Source: Candidatus Gastranaerophilales bacterium (lineage in GTDB: Bacteria > Cyanobacteriota > Vampirovibrionia > Gastranaerophilales > Gastranaerophilaceae). Taken from it: a DNA stretch of 64,000 nt. A program made the translations under genes and the position numbers. The stretch is taken from the NCBI GenBank assembly GCA_947624645.1, contig CANQLG010000001.1, positions 1-64,000 on the forward strand. Reading direction: 5' to 3'. Of the stretch, positions 56,571-64,000 are shown piece after piece (within the stretch, counting starts at the first letter, position 1; each line of letters starts with the position of its first letter). The notes beneath the pieces are model-generated. The model had not been told where the DNA came from, did no database searches, and saw only the letters and a list, made by a program, of their open reading frames with translations.

Positions 56571-58820
56571 TTATGGTCTTTCCAGATTTAATGTTATATC
56601 TTTCGGATAAACATTTTCCGTTACGCCCGAACATCCCGTTACAATAAAGAAATCAAAACTTTCTCCATGTTTTATATTTATATCATCAAACGGAATACTC
56701 ATTTCAAATATTTCTTTATGTACATATTTGATATTATGATTCCATTGTAACTCCCAAAGTCCGTCTTTTGTGGCTTTTGAATATTGTATAGGGTATTTTC
56801 TGTTATCGGTCAATGCAAATTTTATTTCAATTGTATATCCGTCTAACAGTATCGGTAAAAGCATATCCGCTTTATTTGTTGTTCTTATTTGAGACGTTAA
56901 TGCCATAGAATCATTATTAAAGGATTTTATGTATACATATATTGAAAAATACTCTTTAAAACTGTCTTTGTTTTCCAAAAAGTACTTATTGCCGTCAAAT
57001 CTTAAATAAAAATTATCTTTATCGCAGCCGAAATATATTCTGTTAAATTGTTTATTTTCGTTTAATATAGGCCCGTCCGGAATATCTATACAGCCTGCGT
57101 GGAGCCATTCATCATTATTTTTTGCATAACCGTTTAATTTGGGTGTAATTTCTCTTAAGGGATTTCTTAAGGGTTTACCCATATATGCCATTAAAGGCAT
57201 TTCCAAATATGCCGGTACCGGCATTTCAATATGTTCGTACACGTTTTTAAGATGTTCTCTGAACATAAAGTCAAAAATATGGTCTTGTCCTGAATTATTA
57301 GGTTCGCCGTACCACCAAAACCAATCGGAACCTTCCGCTATATATATTTCAAATTTAGCTGCCTGAATCTGCTCTTTTGATATTTTACCTGATTTTTCAG
57401 CTGCCTTTAAATCATTTCTGGCTTGAACCAAATATGTCCATGCTAAGTTTTTTGTAGGCTCGGCTATCCATAATTGAAATTCCTGATTAACCCAAGAACC
57501 GGCTGTTACTTTCTTTAACGGTTTTTGGGCATTTCTGTTTTCTTTAATATAATCACTTACTAAAACTGTTTTTAGGGTTTTATCATCATTTATTAACGAA
57601 TATAATCTTTCAAGAAATACCGCACCGTCTTTTGTATAATTTTCCCAACTGTTTTCACCATCCATTGCAATAGTCAGCAGATGAGATTTATCCGGCGAAT
57701 TTTCGAGTTTATCATATATATTTTTTATCCTGTCATATAAATCGTTTGCACAATTGATACTGTCATGGTTTGGATATTCGAATGTAATTAGATTTGGGAA
57801 TACGGAATTTCTGAAAATTATGTTAATCTCTTTTTCACGTTTGGTTTTATACAAATACAATGAACATAAGTCATAAGGATCTTCATAACATCCTCTGAAA
57901 TCTCTTACAAATTCTTTTTTTATGGAATTGGAAAGAACACTTTCATCGGTTATAACCCATTGAGTATCCATATTGGCAAGTACATCCAAGGTTTTCTGGC
58001 TGATACAATGTTCGCTTGGCCAGATACCTTTCGGCTTTCTTCCAAAAACTGTTTCTATTCTTTCAAGAGCCATTTTTAGCTGCTCTTTTACATCAACCAT
58101 TAAAGCTATCTTGCAATCAGGCATTGAATCTTTTAGTGCAGGTGTTTTTAAATCATTAGGGTTGATTAATATTGGAAGAATAGGATGATTATAAGGACTT
58201 GTTAAAATTTCTATTCTGCCGTCATCTTGATATTTTTTAAATGTGGGGATTATTTGCCTTATAATTTCTCTGTTCAGTTCAATAATATTCTGACGATCTT
58301 TTAGAGTGTATCCTTTTCTCTTTTTTTCCATTTTTCTGATTAAAGGATAAACATCACGCCAAATATCATCAAACCAAACCAAATTAAAAAGCATCATTAA
58401 ATCTGAATAATCCTGATCGGTAAAATCTTTGATATCAGCTTCTTCTTTACTGTACCGTTTTACATAAAGTTCATTATATCTTTGGTTTTTAGAAATTTTG
58501 TTTTCATAATTAACATCAAAAAAATAGTTTAAAATAAATATTTTATCATCGTCAGTCAGTTCTTCAACAGGAGTAACGGTAAGTTTGGAATGAATATCAT
58601 GCCCTTCGTTTGAATAGTCCTCGATTGCATCTATTAAAGCAGGTACTAAACTGAAATTAAGTTTGATTTTTGGGAATTTATCTATAATTAAAAGCATATC
58701 AAGATAGTCTTTTATGGCATGTAATCTTGCCCAAGGCATTATTCTTATACCGTTAGGCTGTGTTTGATAATTTGGCTGATGAAAGTGCCATACAAATGCG
58801 ATTGATAATTCTTTTTTCAT
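56571..58820 (-). CDS. Glycoside hydrolase family 57 protein (amylase/pullulanase-like)
   Basis: A retaining alpha-glucan hydrolase or transferase acting on glycogen/starch-like chains. GH57 motifs in order: VWHFHQPNYQ near the N-terminus, HPILPILI, the nucleophile region GIWPSEHCISQKTL, WVITDESVL, and the acid region LTIAMDGENSWENY. After the (beta/alpha)7 barrel and helical domain (to about residue 590) there is a ~155-residue beta-rich C-terminal region (GPILNENKQFNRIYFGCD... to LNLERP) like accessory domains of GH57 amylopullulanases. No signal peptide, so probably cytoplasmic. ATG at 58820 is chosen; a TTG two codons earlier is equally close to AGGA. Confidence 0.92.
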   Translation of the reverse strand: MKKELSIAFVWHFHQPNYQTQPNGIRIMPWARLHAIKDYLDMLLIIDKFPKIKLNFSLVPALIDAIEDYSNEGHDIHSKLTVTPVEELTDDDKIFILNYFFDVNYENKISKNQRYNELYVKRYSKEEADIKDFTDQDYSDLMMLFNLVWFDDIWRDVYPLIRKMEKKRKGYTLKDRQNIIELNREIIRQIIPTFKKYQDDGRIEILTSPYNHPILPILINPNDLKTPALKDSMPDCKIALMVDVKEQLKMALERIETVFGRKPKGIWPSEHCISQKTLDVLANMDTQWVITDESVLSNSIKKEFVRDFRGCYEDPYDLCSLYLYKTKREKEINIIFRNSVFPNLITFEYPNHDSINCANDLYDRIKNIYDKLENSPDKSHLLTIAMDGENSWENYTKDGAVFLERLYSLINDDKTLKTVLVSDYIKENRNAQKPLKKVTAGSWVNQEFQLWIAEPTKNLAWTYLVQARNDLKAAEKSGKISKEQIQAAKFEIYIAEGSDWFWWYGEPNNSGQDHIFDFMFREHLKNVYEHIEMPVPAYLEMPLMAYMGKPLRNPLREITPKLNGYAKNNDEWLHAGCIDIPDGPILNENKQFNRIYFGCDKDNFYLRFDGNKYFLENKDSFKEYFSIYVYIKSFNNDSMALTSQIRTTNKADMLLPILLDGYTIEIKFALTDNRKYPIQYSKATKDGLWELQWNHNIKYVHKEIFEMSIPFDDINIKHGESFDFFIVTGCSGVTENVYPKDITLNLERP

Positions 58821-58972
58821 ATTCAAAATATCCTGACAACATTTTATTATAGCAATTTATTCCGACTTATACAACAGTATTGTAATAGGGGTGTTTTAAA
58901 TATGTTAAGATATTTAACATATACATATAAACAACAAATACATTAATATTATTGATTGTTGAGTGTATTTTG

Positions 58973-59155
58973 TACAATTTTTGACTAAATTTTAAAAAAA
59001 GACACTATACATGAACCGAAAATAGTGATTTAATATAAAAAGTTTAAGTGATTCAAAGACCTTGTAATAAAAATTTAGTCAAACGACTATTAGGGAGAGG
59101 AGATTTGGAATATATCCAACAGGAGCCGCAGATGCAGAGCGGCTTTTATTTTATT
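58973..59155 (+). ncRNA. Candidate structured small RNA with promoter and terminator
   Basis: This is the only gene-free stretch over 300 bases (58827-59161). TACAAT (58973-58978) could start a plus-strand RNA. A perfect 14-bp long-range helix, 58980-58993 with 59070-59083, encloses a hairpin CACTAT/ATAGTG (59003-59008 / 59022-59027). Then comes a hairpin TTGGA/TCCAA (59105-59119), a purine-rich GGGAGAGGAG linker, and a terminator AGCCGC/GCGGCT (59124-59129 / 59139-59144) with a T-rich tail. No protein frame fits and no plus-strand gene follows, so a trans-acting RNA is likelier than a riboswitch. A minus-strand element in the GH57 leader is the alternative. No known RNA family recognised. 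Confidence 0.5.
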
Positions 59156-59161
59156 AATTAT

Positions 59162-60214
59162 TTACATTCTTGAAAAAACTTCCACATCCAATGAATCCAT
59201 TGTTCCTGCCAAAAAATATGCACTTGATGCTATCATTGATGCATTATCCGTGCAGTATTTCATCTCGGGCGCATAGATTTTATAACCGTCATTTTGGAGT
59301 TTGAAAAATTTCTTTCTTATTTCGGAATTTGCTGCAACTCCGCCTGCTAATACTATTGTTTTGGCATTTATATTGTCGGCTGCTTTTTTCACTTTCTTTA
59401 ATAAAACACAAGAAACGTTCTCCTGAAAACTTGCTGCTATATCAGCTTTAGGCAGTTCGGCAGTCTGTTTTTTTAATTTCTGTATTAGTTGAAGTGCTGC
59501 GGTTTTAAGTCCTGAAAAACTGAAATCATATTCATTTTGCAACTTTGCTTCGGGCAGTTTATACGCATACGGATTGCCTGTTTGAGCAAGTTTATCAAGG
59601 TTGACACCCCCGGGGTATGGTAATCCTATTAATCTTGCTACTTTATCATAGGCTTCACCGATAGCATCATCAATGGTTTCTCCTATTATATTTGTTTCAA
59701 GATAACTTTTTACCTCTATTATTTGAGTGTGTCCTCCGCTTATTAACAATGCTACAAATGGAGGCTCTAAATCCGTGTTCAAATAATTTGCACAAACATG
59801 TGCATTTAAATGGTTTACACCGATAAAAGGTTTGTCATAAGCTAAGGCTAATGCTTTACCTGCATTCATGCCAACCAGTAAAGAGCCTACCAACCCAGGG
59901 CCCACTGTGGCGGCAAACGCCGTTATTTTATCCCAATTTATACCTGCCTGCTCAAATGCCTGTGCTATCACTAAATTTATTGCTTCCAAATGCTCTCTTG
60001 CCGCAACTTCAGGCACAACACCTCCAAACTCTATATGAGTTTTTATTTGTGATGCAACTACATTTGAAAGAACCTCGCGCCCGTTCTTAACAATTGCCGC
60101 CGCTGTTTCATCACAGCTTGATTCTATTGCAAATATTATATTGTCATATCCGCTTGAAGGTCCTATTATCACAGGTTTATTACTTATGGGCGTTCTAAAT
60201 TCTTTTTTTGGCAT
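59162..60214 (-). CDS. tsaD: tRNA N6-threonylcarbamoyladenosine synthesis protein TsaD
   Basis: TsaD transfers the threonylcarbamoyl group to A37 of ANN-decoding tRNAs with TsaB/TsaE. Motifs: IIFAIESSCDETAAAIVKNG, the metal-binding GVNHLNAHVCA (HxxxH), LISGGHTQIIEV, DDAIGEAYDKVARLIGLPYPGG, and VLAGGVAANSEIRKKF. The catalytic core begins only at residue ~25; the N-terminal extension (MPKKEFRTPISNKPVIIGPS) is unusual, but AAAGGAAAG before the ATG supports this start. 350 residues in all. The partner tsaB/tsaE genes are not in the window. Confidence 0.96.
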   Translation of the reverse strand: MPKKEFRTPISNKPVIIGPSSGYDNIIFAIESSCDETAAAIVKNGREVLSNVVASQIKTHIEFGGVVPEVAAREHLEAINLVIAQAFEQAGINWDKITAFAATVGPGLVGSLLVGMNAGKALALAYDKPFIGVNHLNAHVCANYLNTDLEPPFVALLISGGHTQIIEVKSYLETNIIGETIDDAIGEAYDKVARLIGLPYPGGVNLDKLAQTGNPYAYKLPEAKLQNEYDFSFSGLKTAALQLIQKLKKQTAELPKADIAASFQENVSCVLLKKVKKAADNINAKTIVLAGGVAANSEIRKKFFKLQNDGYKIYAPEMKYCTDNASMIASSAYFLAGTMDSLDVEVFSRM

Positions 60215-60283
60215 TATTTGCTTTCCTTTGACTTATATATGTTTTATAATAACATTTAAAAAGTTTTTGTGTGAGGAAATTAT

Positions 60284-61549
60284 ATGACTAAACCTATGAA
60301 TATTACGGAAAAAATTTTAGCTGACCATGCCGGTTTAAATGAAGTAAGTGCAGGTCAATTAATAAGCGCAAAAGTTGATATTACGCTTGCTAATGATATT
60401 ACCGGCCCTGTCGCTATTAATGAGTTTAATAAAATAGGTGTACAAAAAGTTTTTGATAAAGAAAGAGTTGTTTTTGTACCCGATCATTTTGTTCCGAACC
60501 GTGATATCAAATCGGCAGAGCAGGTTAAACAAGTTCGGGAATTTTCTCGCACACAAAATCTTACTCATTTCTTTGAAGTGGGCAGGATGGGTATTGAACA
60601 CGCTCTTTTACCCGATAACGGAATTGTAACCGCAGGTGATATTGTTATCGGTGCGGATTCACATACTTGTACTTACGGGGCAATTGGTGCGTTTTCAACA
60701 GGCATGGGCTCTACGGATATTGCTTGTGCAATGGCATCAGGTGAAACTTGGCTTAAAGTCCCTTCCGCAATTAAGGTTGAATTTAACGGGAAATTAAATA
60801 AATATGTTACCGCAAAAGATTTGATATTATACTTAATAGGCAATATAGGCGTGGACGGGGCTTTATATAAAACGCTTGAAATAGGCGGCTCTGCTATAAA
60901 AGAATTACCTATGGACGGAAGATTCACCATTTGCAATATGGCAATTGAAGCAGGCGCAAAAAACGGTATAATTGAGCCTGATGATATTACCAAAGAATAT
61001 CTCAAAGACAGAAGTATCCGTACCCCTAAATTTTATTCAAGCGACCATGATGCCGTTTATGAACGTACGATTATTTATAATACGGAAGAAATTGAACCGG
61101 TTGTTGCATTTCCTCATCTGCCCGAAAACACCAAGCCGATATCAAAAATCGGGGAAATAAAAATTAATCAATCGGTAATAGGAAGCTGTACAAACGGAAG
61201 ACTTTCTGACATTAAAGCGGCTGCCGAAGTTTTAAAAGGGAAAAAAGTTCATAAAGATGTCAGATTAATTGTTTTCCCTGCAACACAGCAAATATATTTG
61301 GAAGCAATCAAAAGAGGATATATAGAAACAATAATTGAAGCAGGCGGTGCTGTTTCTACTCCTACGTGCGGTCCTTGTCTGGGCGGTCATTGCGGAATAT
61401 TAGCCGAGGGTGAAAGAGCTATTTCTACTACTAACAGAAACTTTGTCGGCAGAATGGGACATACATTAAGCGAGGTATATCTTGCTTCACCTTATATCGC
61501 TGCTGCCAGTGCCGTTGCGGGAATTATTACTTCTCCGGATAATATCTAA
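60284..61549 (+). CDS. leuC: 3-isopropylmalate dehydratase large subunit
   Basis: Aconitase-superfamily enzyme isomerising 2- and 3-isopropylmalate in leucine synthesis with the small subunit LeuD. Features: [14 protein letters not shown], the substrate loop [32 protein letters not shown], the iron-sulphur cysteines in [13 protein letters not shown] and [13 protein letters not shown], and [14 protein letters not shown]. At 421 residues it is the short archaeal/cyanobacterial-type LeuC, which also makes homoaconitase a formal alternative. No leuD is adjacent: the next gene is a convergent helicase overlapping by four bases. GAGG precedes the ATG. Confidence 0.95.
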   Translation: MTKPMNITEKILADHAGLNEVSAGQLISAKVDITLANDITGPVAINEFNKIGVQKVFDKERVVFVPDHFVPNRDIKSAEQVKQVREFSRTQNLTHFFEVGRMGIEHALLPDNGIVTAGDIVIGADSHTCTYGAIGAFSTGMGSTDIACAMASGETWLKVPSAIKVEFNGKLNKYVTAKDLILYLIGNIGVDGALYKTLEIGGSAIKELPMDGRFTICNMAIEAGAKNGIIEPDDITKEYLKDRSIRTPKFYSSDHDAVYERTIIYNTEEIEPVVAFPHLPENTKPISKIGEIKINQSVIGSCTNGRLSDIKAAAEVLKGKKVHKDVRLIVFPATQQIYLEAIKRGYIETIIEAGGAVSTPTCGPCLGGHCGILAEGERAISTTNRNFVGRMGHTLSEVYLASPYIAAASAVAGIITSPDNI

Positions 61550-64000
61550 ATCATTTCGGAAAATATATTCTTTATTCTTTCTATACATCCGTTTTGACTA
61601 ATGTACCATTCTCTTAAGGACATACGTTCTACATATATGCCCGTTCTTTCCATAAGAGTTTGCTTTTTGATTTGAGATTTGTTTGATTTAATGTTATCCT
61701 CGACACCGTCACATTCTAAAATCATTGATTTACCGCTCGGAGCTATAATTATTAAGTCGGAACTTAATCCTGCAACAGTCTTTCCGGCTTTAACTTCATA
61801 TCCCTCTGCCCTTAGTGCCTGTGCTACTTCTTTTTCAAATGAATTTTTATAAATGTTATCGTCAAGATTCATTTCTTCCAAATTGCTTTTTGCAACATAA
61901 GTTTGGACATATTCTATATAATCTTTCAACAATCCTTCAGGCAATGTTTTTGGGTCTTTTGATAAGAAAATTATTTGTTTTTTTCTTGCTCTTGTTATTG
62001 CTACATTAAATAAATTCGGAATCTGCAAGAATGTTAAACTTTGATTAAAACTGTTATTTGCTACTGCCCAAGATAGCATTATTATATCTCTCTCGTCACC
62101 TTGAAAAGTATGTGCAGTACCTACTTCTATTTTATGTTTTCTTAATGTCGTATCATTAAATACATGTGTCAGTGCCTTTTTTATCAGCTCAACCTGACCT
62201 CTGAACGGTGATATTATTCCGACTGTAACAGGTTCGTGAGTTTCATCTGATTTTTGTTCATCTTCTTGAATTATTTCCTGTAATCGCTGCATTATTGCTT
62301 CAACTTCCGGCATATTCCTTGTTATATCGCAATCTACCTTGCCGTCAGGTACTTGTATAAATTCAAGTATCTTATTGTCATTACTTTGTGACATAATTCT
62401 TATTCTGTCACCGTAAAATTCTTTGTTGCTGAAATCAATAATCGGCGCATAGCTTCTGAAATGTTCGTCTAATAAAACCGGCTTTGTTGAATAATAATTT
62501 GCCAAATCAAACATTGAATTAGTCCTGAATTTCCACATTAATTGATATTTATCGGGAATTTCATATTGGCTTAAAAATGATTGCTCTTTTGATTTTTCCA
62601 AGAATGATAAATGTGAAAGCTGTTTATCATCACCGACAATTACAGCTTTTTTACATCTGTATAATATCGGTATACAGCTTGCTATATCGCATTGAGAAGC
62701 TTCGTCTATAATTGCCACATCAAATAATGCAGGTTTCAACGGAAGTGAATTTGAAACGGCATATGTAGTAACGCACCAACAGGGGAAAGCTTCCAATAAC
62801 GGCTTAAAATCTTCATCCTCCAATAGTCTGTTTTGTAGATTCTGTTTCCTTGTTACAAGTGCTTTTGTGTGGACTATTAATCTCTGGCGTTTTACCTGAT
62901 CACGAAGCAAGCCTTTTAATGCATTACGTCTTTTACCTTTTAAAATATCGACGGCAAGCGTTTTTTGTTTACGTTTTAATATCTTTATTTCTTCTAAAAG
63001 GTTATGAATATTGCCTATTTTAAATATTTGAGTTTCTATATATCTTGCTTTAGTAGAAAGACGTGCTATTTCAAGCTCCAATTTTAAACGTTCCAAATTT
63101 TCAAAATCAGGTTTGAAGTCTTTATTTTGTATAATCTTTTTTAGTTGATGATTAGCATATTTAGTTGATATATCAGCAAGAAAACCTTGTTTTTCAACAT
63201 TTTTTTCAAGATTTTTGATGGCGCTTTCTATATTATCAACTTCCTGCATGGTTAATTTCTCGGTAAGAAATTCAAGCTGTCCTAATTGTTTTTGTTTATT
63301 ATCACGTTCTTTTATTAAATTAGTCCATTCTTGTTCCGCTTTAATAATTTCTTCACACTTATTTTCTTTATCTTTAATTGTTGAAATAAGTTTATGCATA
63401 TCTTCAACATCAACAAGCAGAGAGTTTTCAAAATCCGTATCCAAATCTACTTTGTTTGAAATTAAATCCTGTAAATCAAAAGACAGCTGTCTTTGGTAGT
63501 TTGGTCTGCCCGCTCTTAAGGCTAAATATGGTGCTCCAAATTCATTTAGTCTGTCTGCTACCACATCGGTTGCTTTATCCATTCTTGATGCAACTAAAAC
63601 AGTTTTGCCGTTTGATACCAAGTGACATATTAAATTAACTATCGTTTGTGATTTACCTGTTCCCGGGGGGCCATATACAGCCAGTATATTATTATCTTCC
63701 AAATTTTTTATAACATCTTCCTGAGAATCGCTCAATGATAACGGCGTTACGGCTACAAAATCATTATTGATATTTTCTTTTATTTGTTTTGAAGCCATTT
63801 TGCCTCTGCCTTGCAAATATTCTTCGTTTACAACATTTAAAGATGTTTCTCTCAAAATACCTGAAGGTTTTTCTGATATTTGCATTAACTCATACAGTAC
63901 CCCTGCCGTTACCAGAGGTCTTTTGGTCAATATAATTGCACTTTTATTTGTTAAAATAACTTTATCAACTTTTAGAGTTTGCTTGGGTTTATCTGTGTCT
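61546..64000 (-). CDS. Superfamily 1 (UPF1/DNA2-like) helicase with C-terminal nuclease-like domain, 5' end outside window
   Basis: The frame stays open through base 64000, so the N-terminus lies to the right; about 817 residues are visible. Helicase motifs: Walker [19 protein letters not shown], Walker [12 protein letters not shown], motif [32 protein letters not shown] and [16 protein letters not shown] coiled region of ~250 residues lies between Walker A and B. The C-terminal ~100 residues ([17 protein letters not shown]...[10 protein letters not shown]...MILECDGVE) match the PD-(D/E)xK pattern of REase-MTES_1575/Vsr-like domains, with the ECDG hallmark. Such fusions recur in genome-defence and repair settings; here no restriction or CRISPR genes are seen. 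Confidence 0.9.
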   Translation of the reverse strand, partial: DTDKPKQTLKVDKVILTNKSAIILTKRPLVTAGVLYELMQISEKPSGILRETSLNVVNEEYLQGRGKMASKQIKENINNDFVAVTPLSLSDSQEDVIKNLEDNNILAVYGPPGTGKSQTIVNLICHLVSNGKTVLVASRMDKATDVVADRLNEFGAPYLALRAGRPNYQRQLSFDLQDLISNKVDLDTDFENSLLVDVEDMHKLISTIKDKENKCEEIIKAEQEWTNLIKERDNKQKQLGQLEFLTEKLTMQEVDNIESAIKNLEKNVEKQGFLADISTKYANHQLKKIIQNKDFKPDFENLERLKLELEIARLSTKARYIETQIFKIGNIHNLLEEIKILKRKQKTLAVDILKGKRRNALKGLLRDQVKRQRLIVHTKALVTRKQNLQNRLLEDEDFKPLLEAFPCWCVTTYAVSNSLPLKPALFDVAIIDEASQCDIASCIPILYRCKKAVIVGDDKQLSHLSFLEKSKEQSFLSQYEIPDKYQLMWKFRTNSMFDLANYYSTKPVLLDEHFRSYAPIIDFSNKEFYGDRIRIMSQSNDNKILEFIQVPDGKVDCDITRNMPEVEAIMQRLQEIIQEDEQKSDETHEPVTVGIISPFRGQVELIKKALTHVFNDTTLRKHKIEVGTAHTFQGDERDIIMLSWAVANNSFNQSLTFLQIPNLFNVAITRARKKQIIFLSKDPKTLPEGLLKDYIEYVQTYVAKSNLEEMNLDDNIYKNSFEKEVAQALRAEGYEVKAGKTVAGLSSDLIIIAPSGKSMILECDGVEDNIKSNKSQIKKQTLMERTGIYVERMSLREWYISQNGCIERIKNIFSEMI

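Noticed and set aside
58973-59155. 6S RNA, tmRNA or SRP RNA
   Set aside because: Lacks the family sequence signatures, and the closing helix does not join the 5' and 3' ends as in 6S RNA.

Overview
The window reads as chromosome of a low-GC, diderm, non-photosynthetic bacterium. The best fit is the cyanobacterial sister lineage (Vampirovibrionia/Melainabacteria, probably the gut order Gastranaerophilales). This placement is inferred from gene content. LpxK, a GT9 heptosyltransferase-like enzyme and an MlaFED-type MCE transporter imply an LPS outer membrane. A DUF1822-like domain, otherwise typical of Cyanobacteria, sits beside a sigma factor. GyrB carries the long insertion seen in many Gram-negative bacteria. 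Several small basic membrane proteins have no recognisable family. I see no rRNA, tRNA, CRISPR array, insertion sequence, prophage or replication origin.

Layout. 1-6.6 kb: envelope glycosylation cluster, with a truncated coiled-coil protein built on a 132-bp tandem repeat and four GT2 glycosyltransferases, two of them fused to long coiled coils. 6.6-11.4 kb: a small unknown gene, ftsZ, and a convergent M16 metallopeptidase. 11.5-17.1 kb: a small membrane protein, then mlaE-mlaF-mlaD-lpxK-GT9. 17.1-19.5 kb: a GspF/PilC-like protein, a ZIP metal transporter and a GNAT acetyltransferase. 19.6-26.6 kb: gyrB, a TPR protein, a GAF-GGDEF diguanylate cyclase and a lytic transglycosylase. 26.6-33.3 kb (minus): a three-gene unit coding for a DUF1822/anti-sigma/TonB-like transmembrane protein, an ECF-like sigma factor and a zinc-ribbon/P-loop/TPR protein. 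33.5-40.4 kb: two paralogous small membrane proteins, pheA, a phosphohexomutase, a secreted peptide, a uridine-kinase-like enzyme, another small membrane protein, miaA and a membrane protein. 40.4-50.1 kb: a processive GT2, yidC, queA, a GT-C-like membrane protein, a degenerate HD-GYP protein, then rsmA-ispE-murQ. 50.2-55.7 kb: two large proteins, one with a toxin-like C-terminus and one a repeat-rich coiled coil. 55.8-64 kb: type 4 uracil-DNA glycosylase, GH57 amylase-like enzyme, a candidate structured RNA, tsaD, leuC, and a helicase with a nuclease-like C-terminus that runs off the right edge.

Most genes serve the cell envelope (sugars, lipid A, lipid transport, peptidoglycan turnover, membrane insertion, division) or tRNA/rRNA modification. 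The parts most likely to be new are the sigma/anti-sigma/TonB-like operon, the HD-GYP protein that has lost its HD dyad, a large inserted domain in YidC, a DUF4258/BECR-like C-terminus, 22-residue coiled-coil repeats expanded in two separate proteins, a candidate ~175-nt RNA at 59 kb, and a recurring promoter layout in which the -10 box lies six bases before ATG, predicting leaderless mRNAs.
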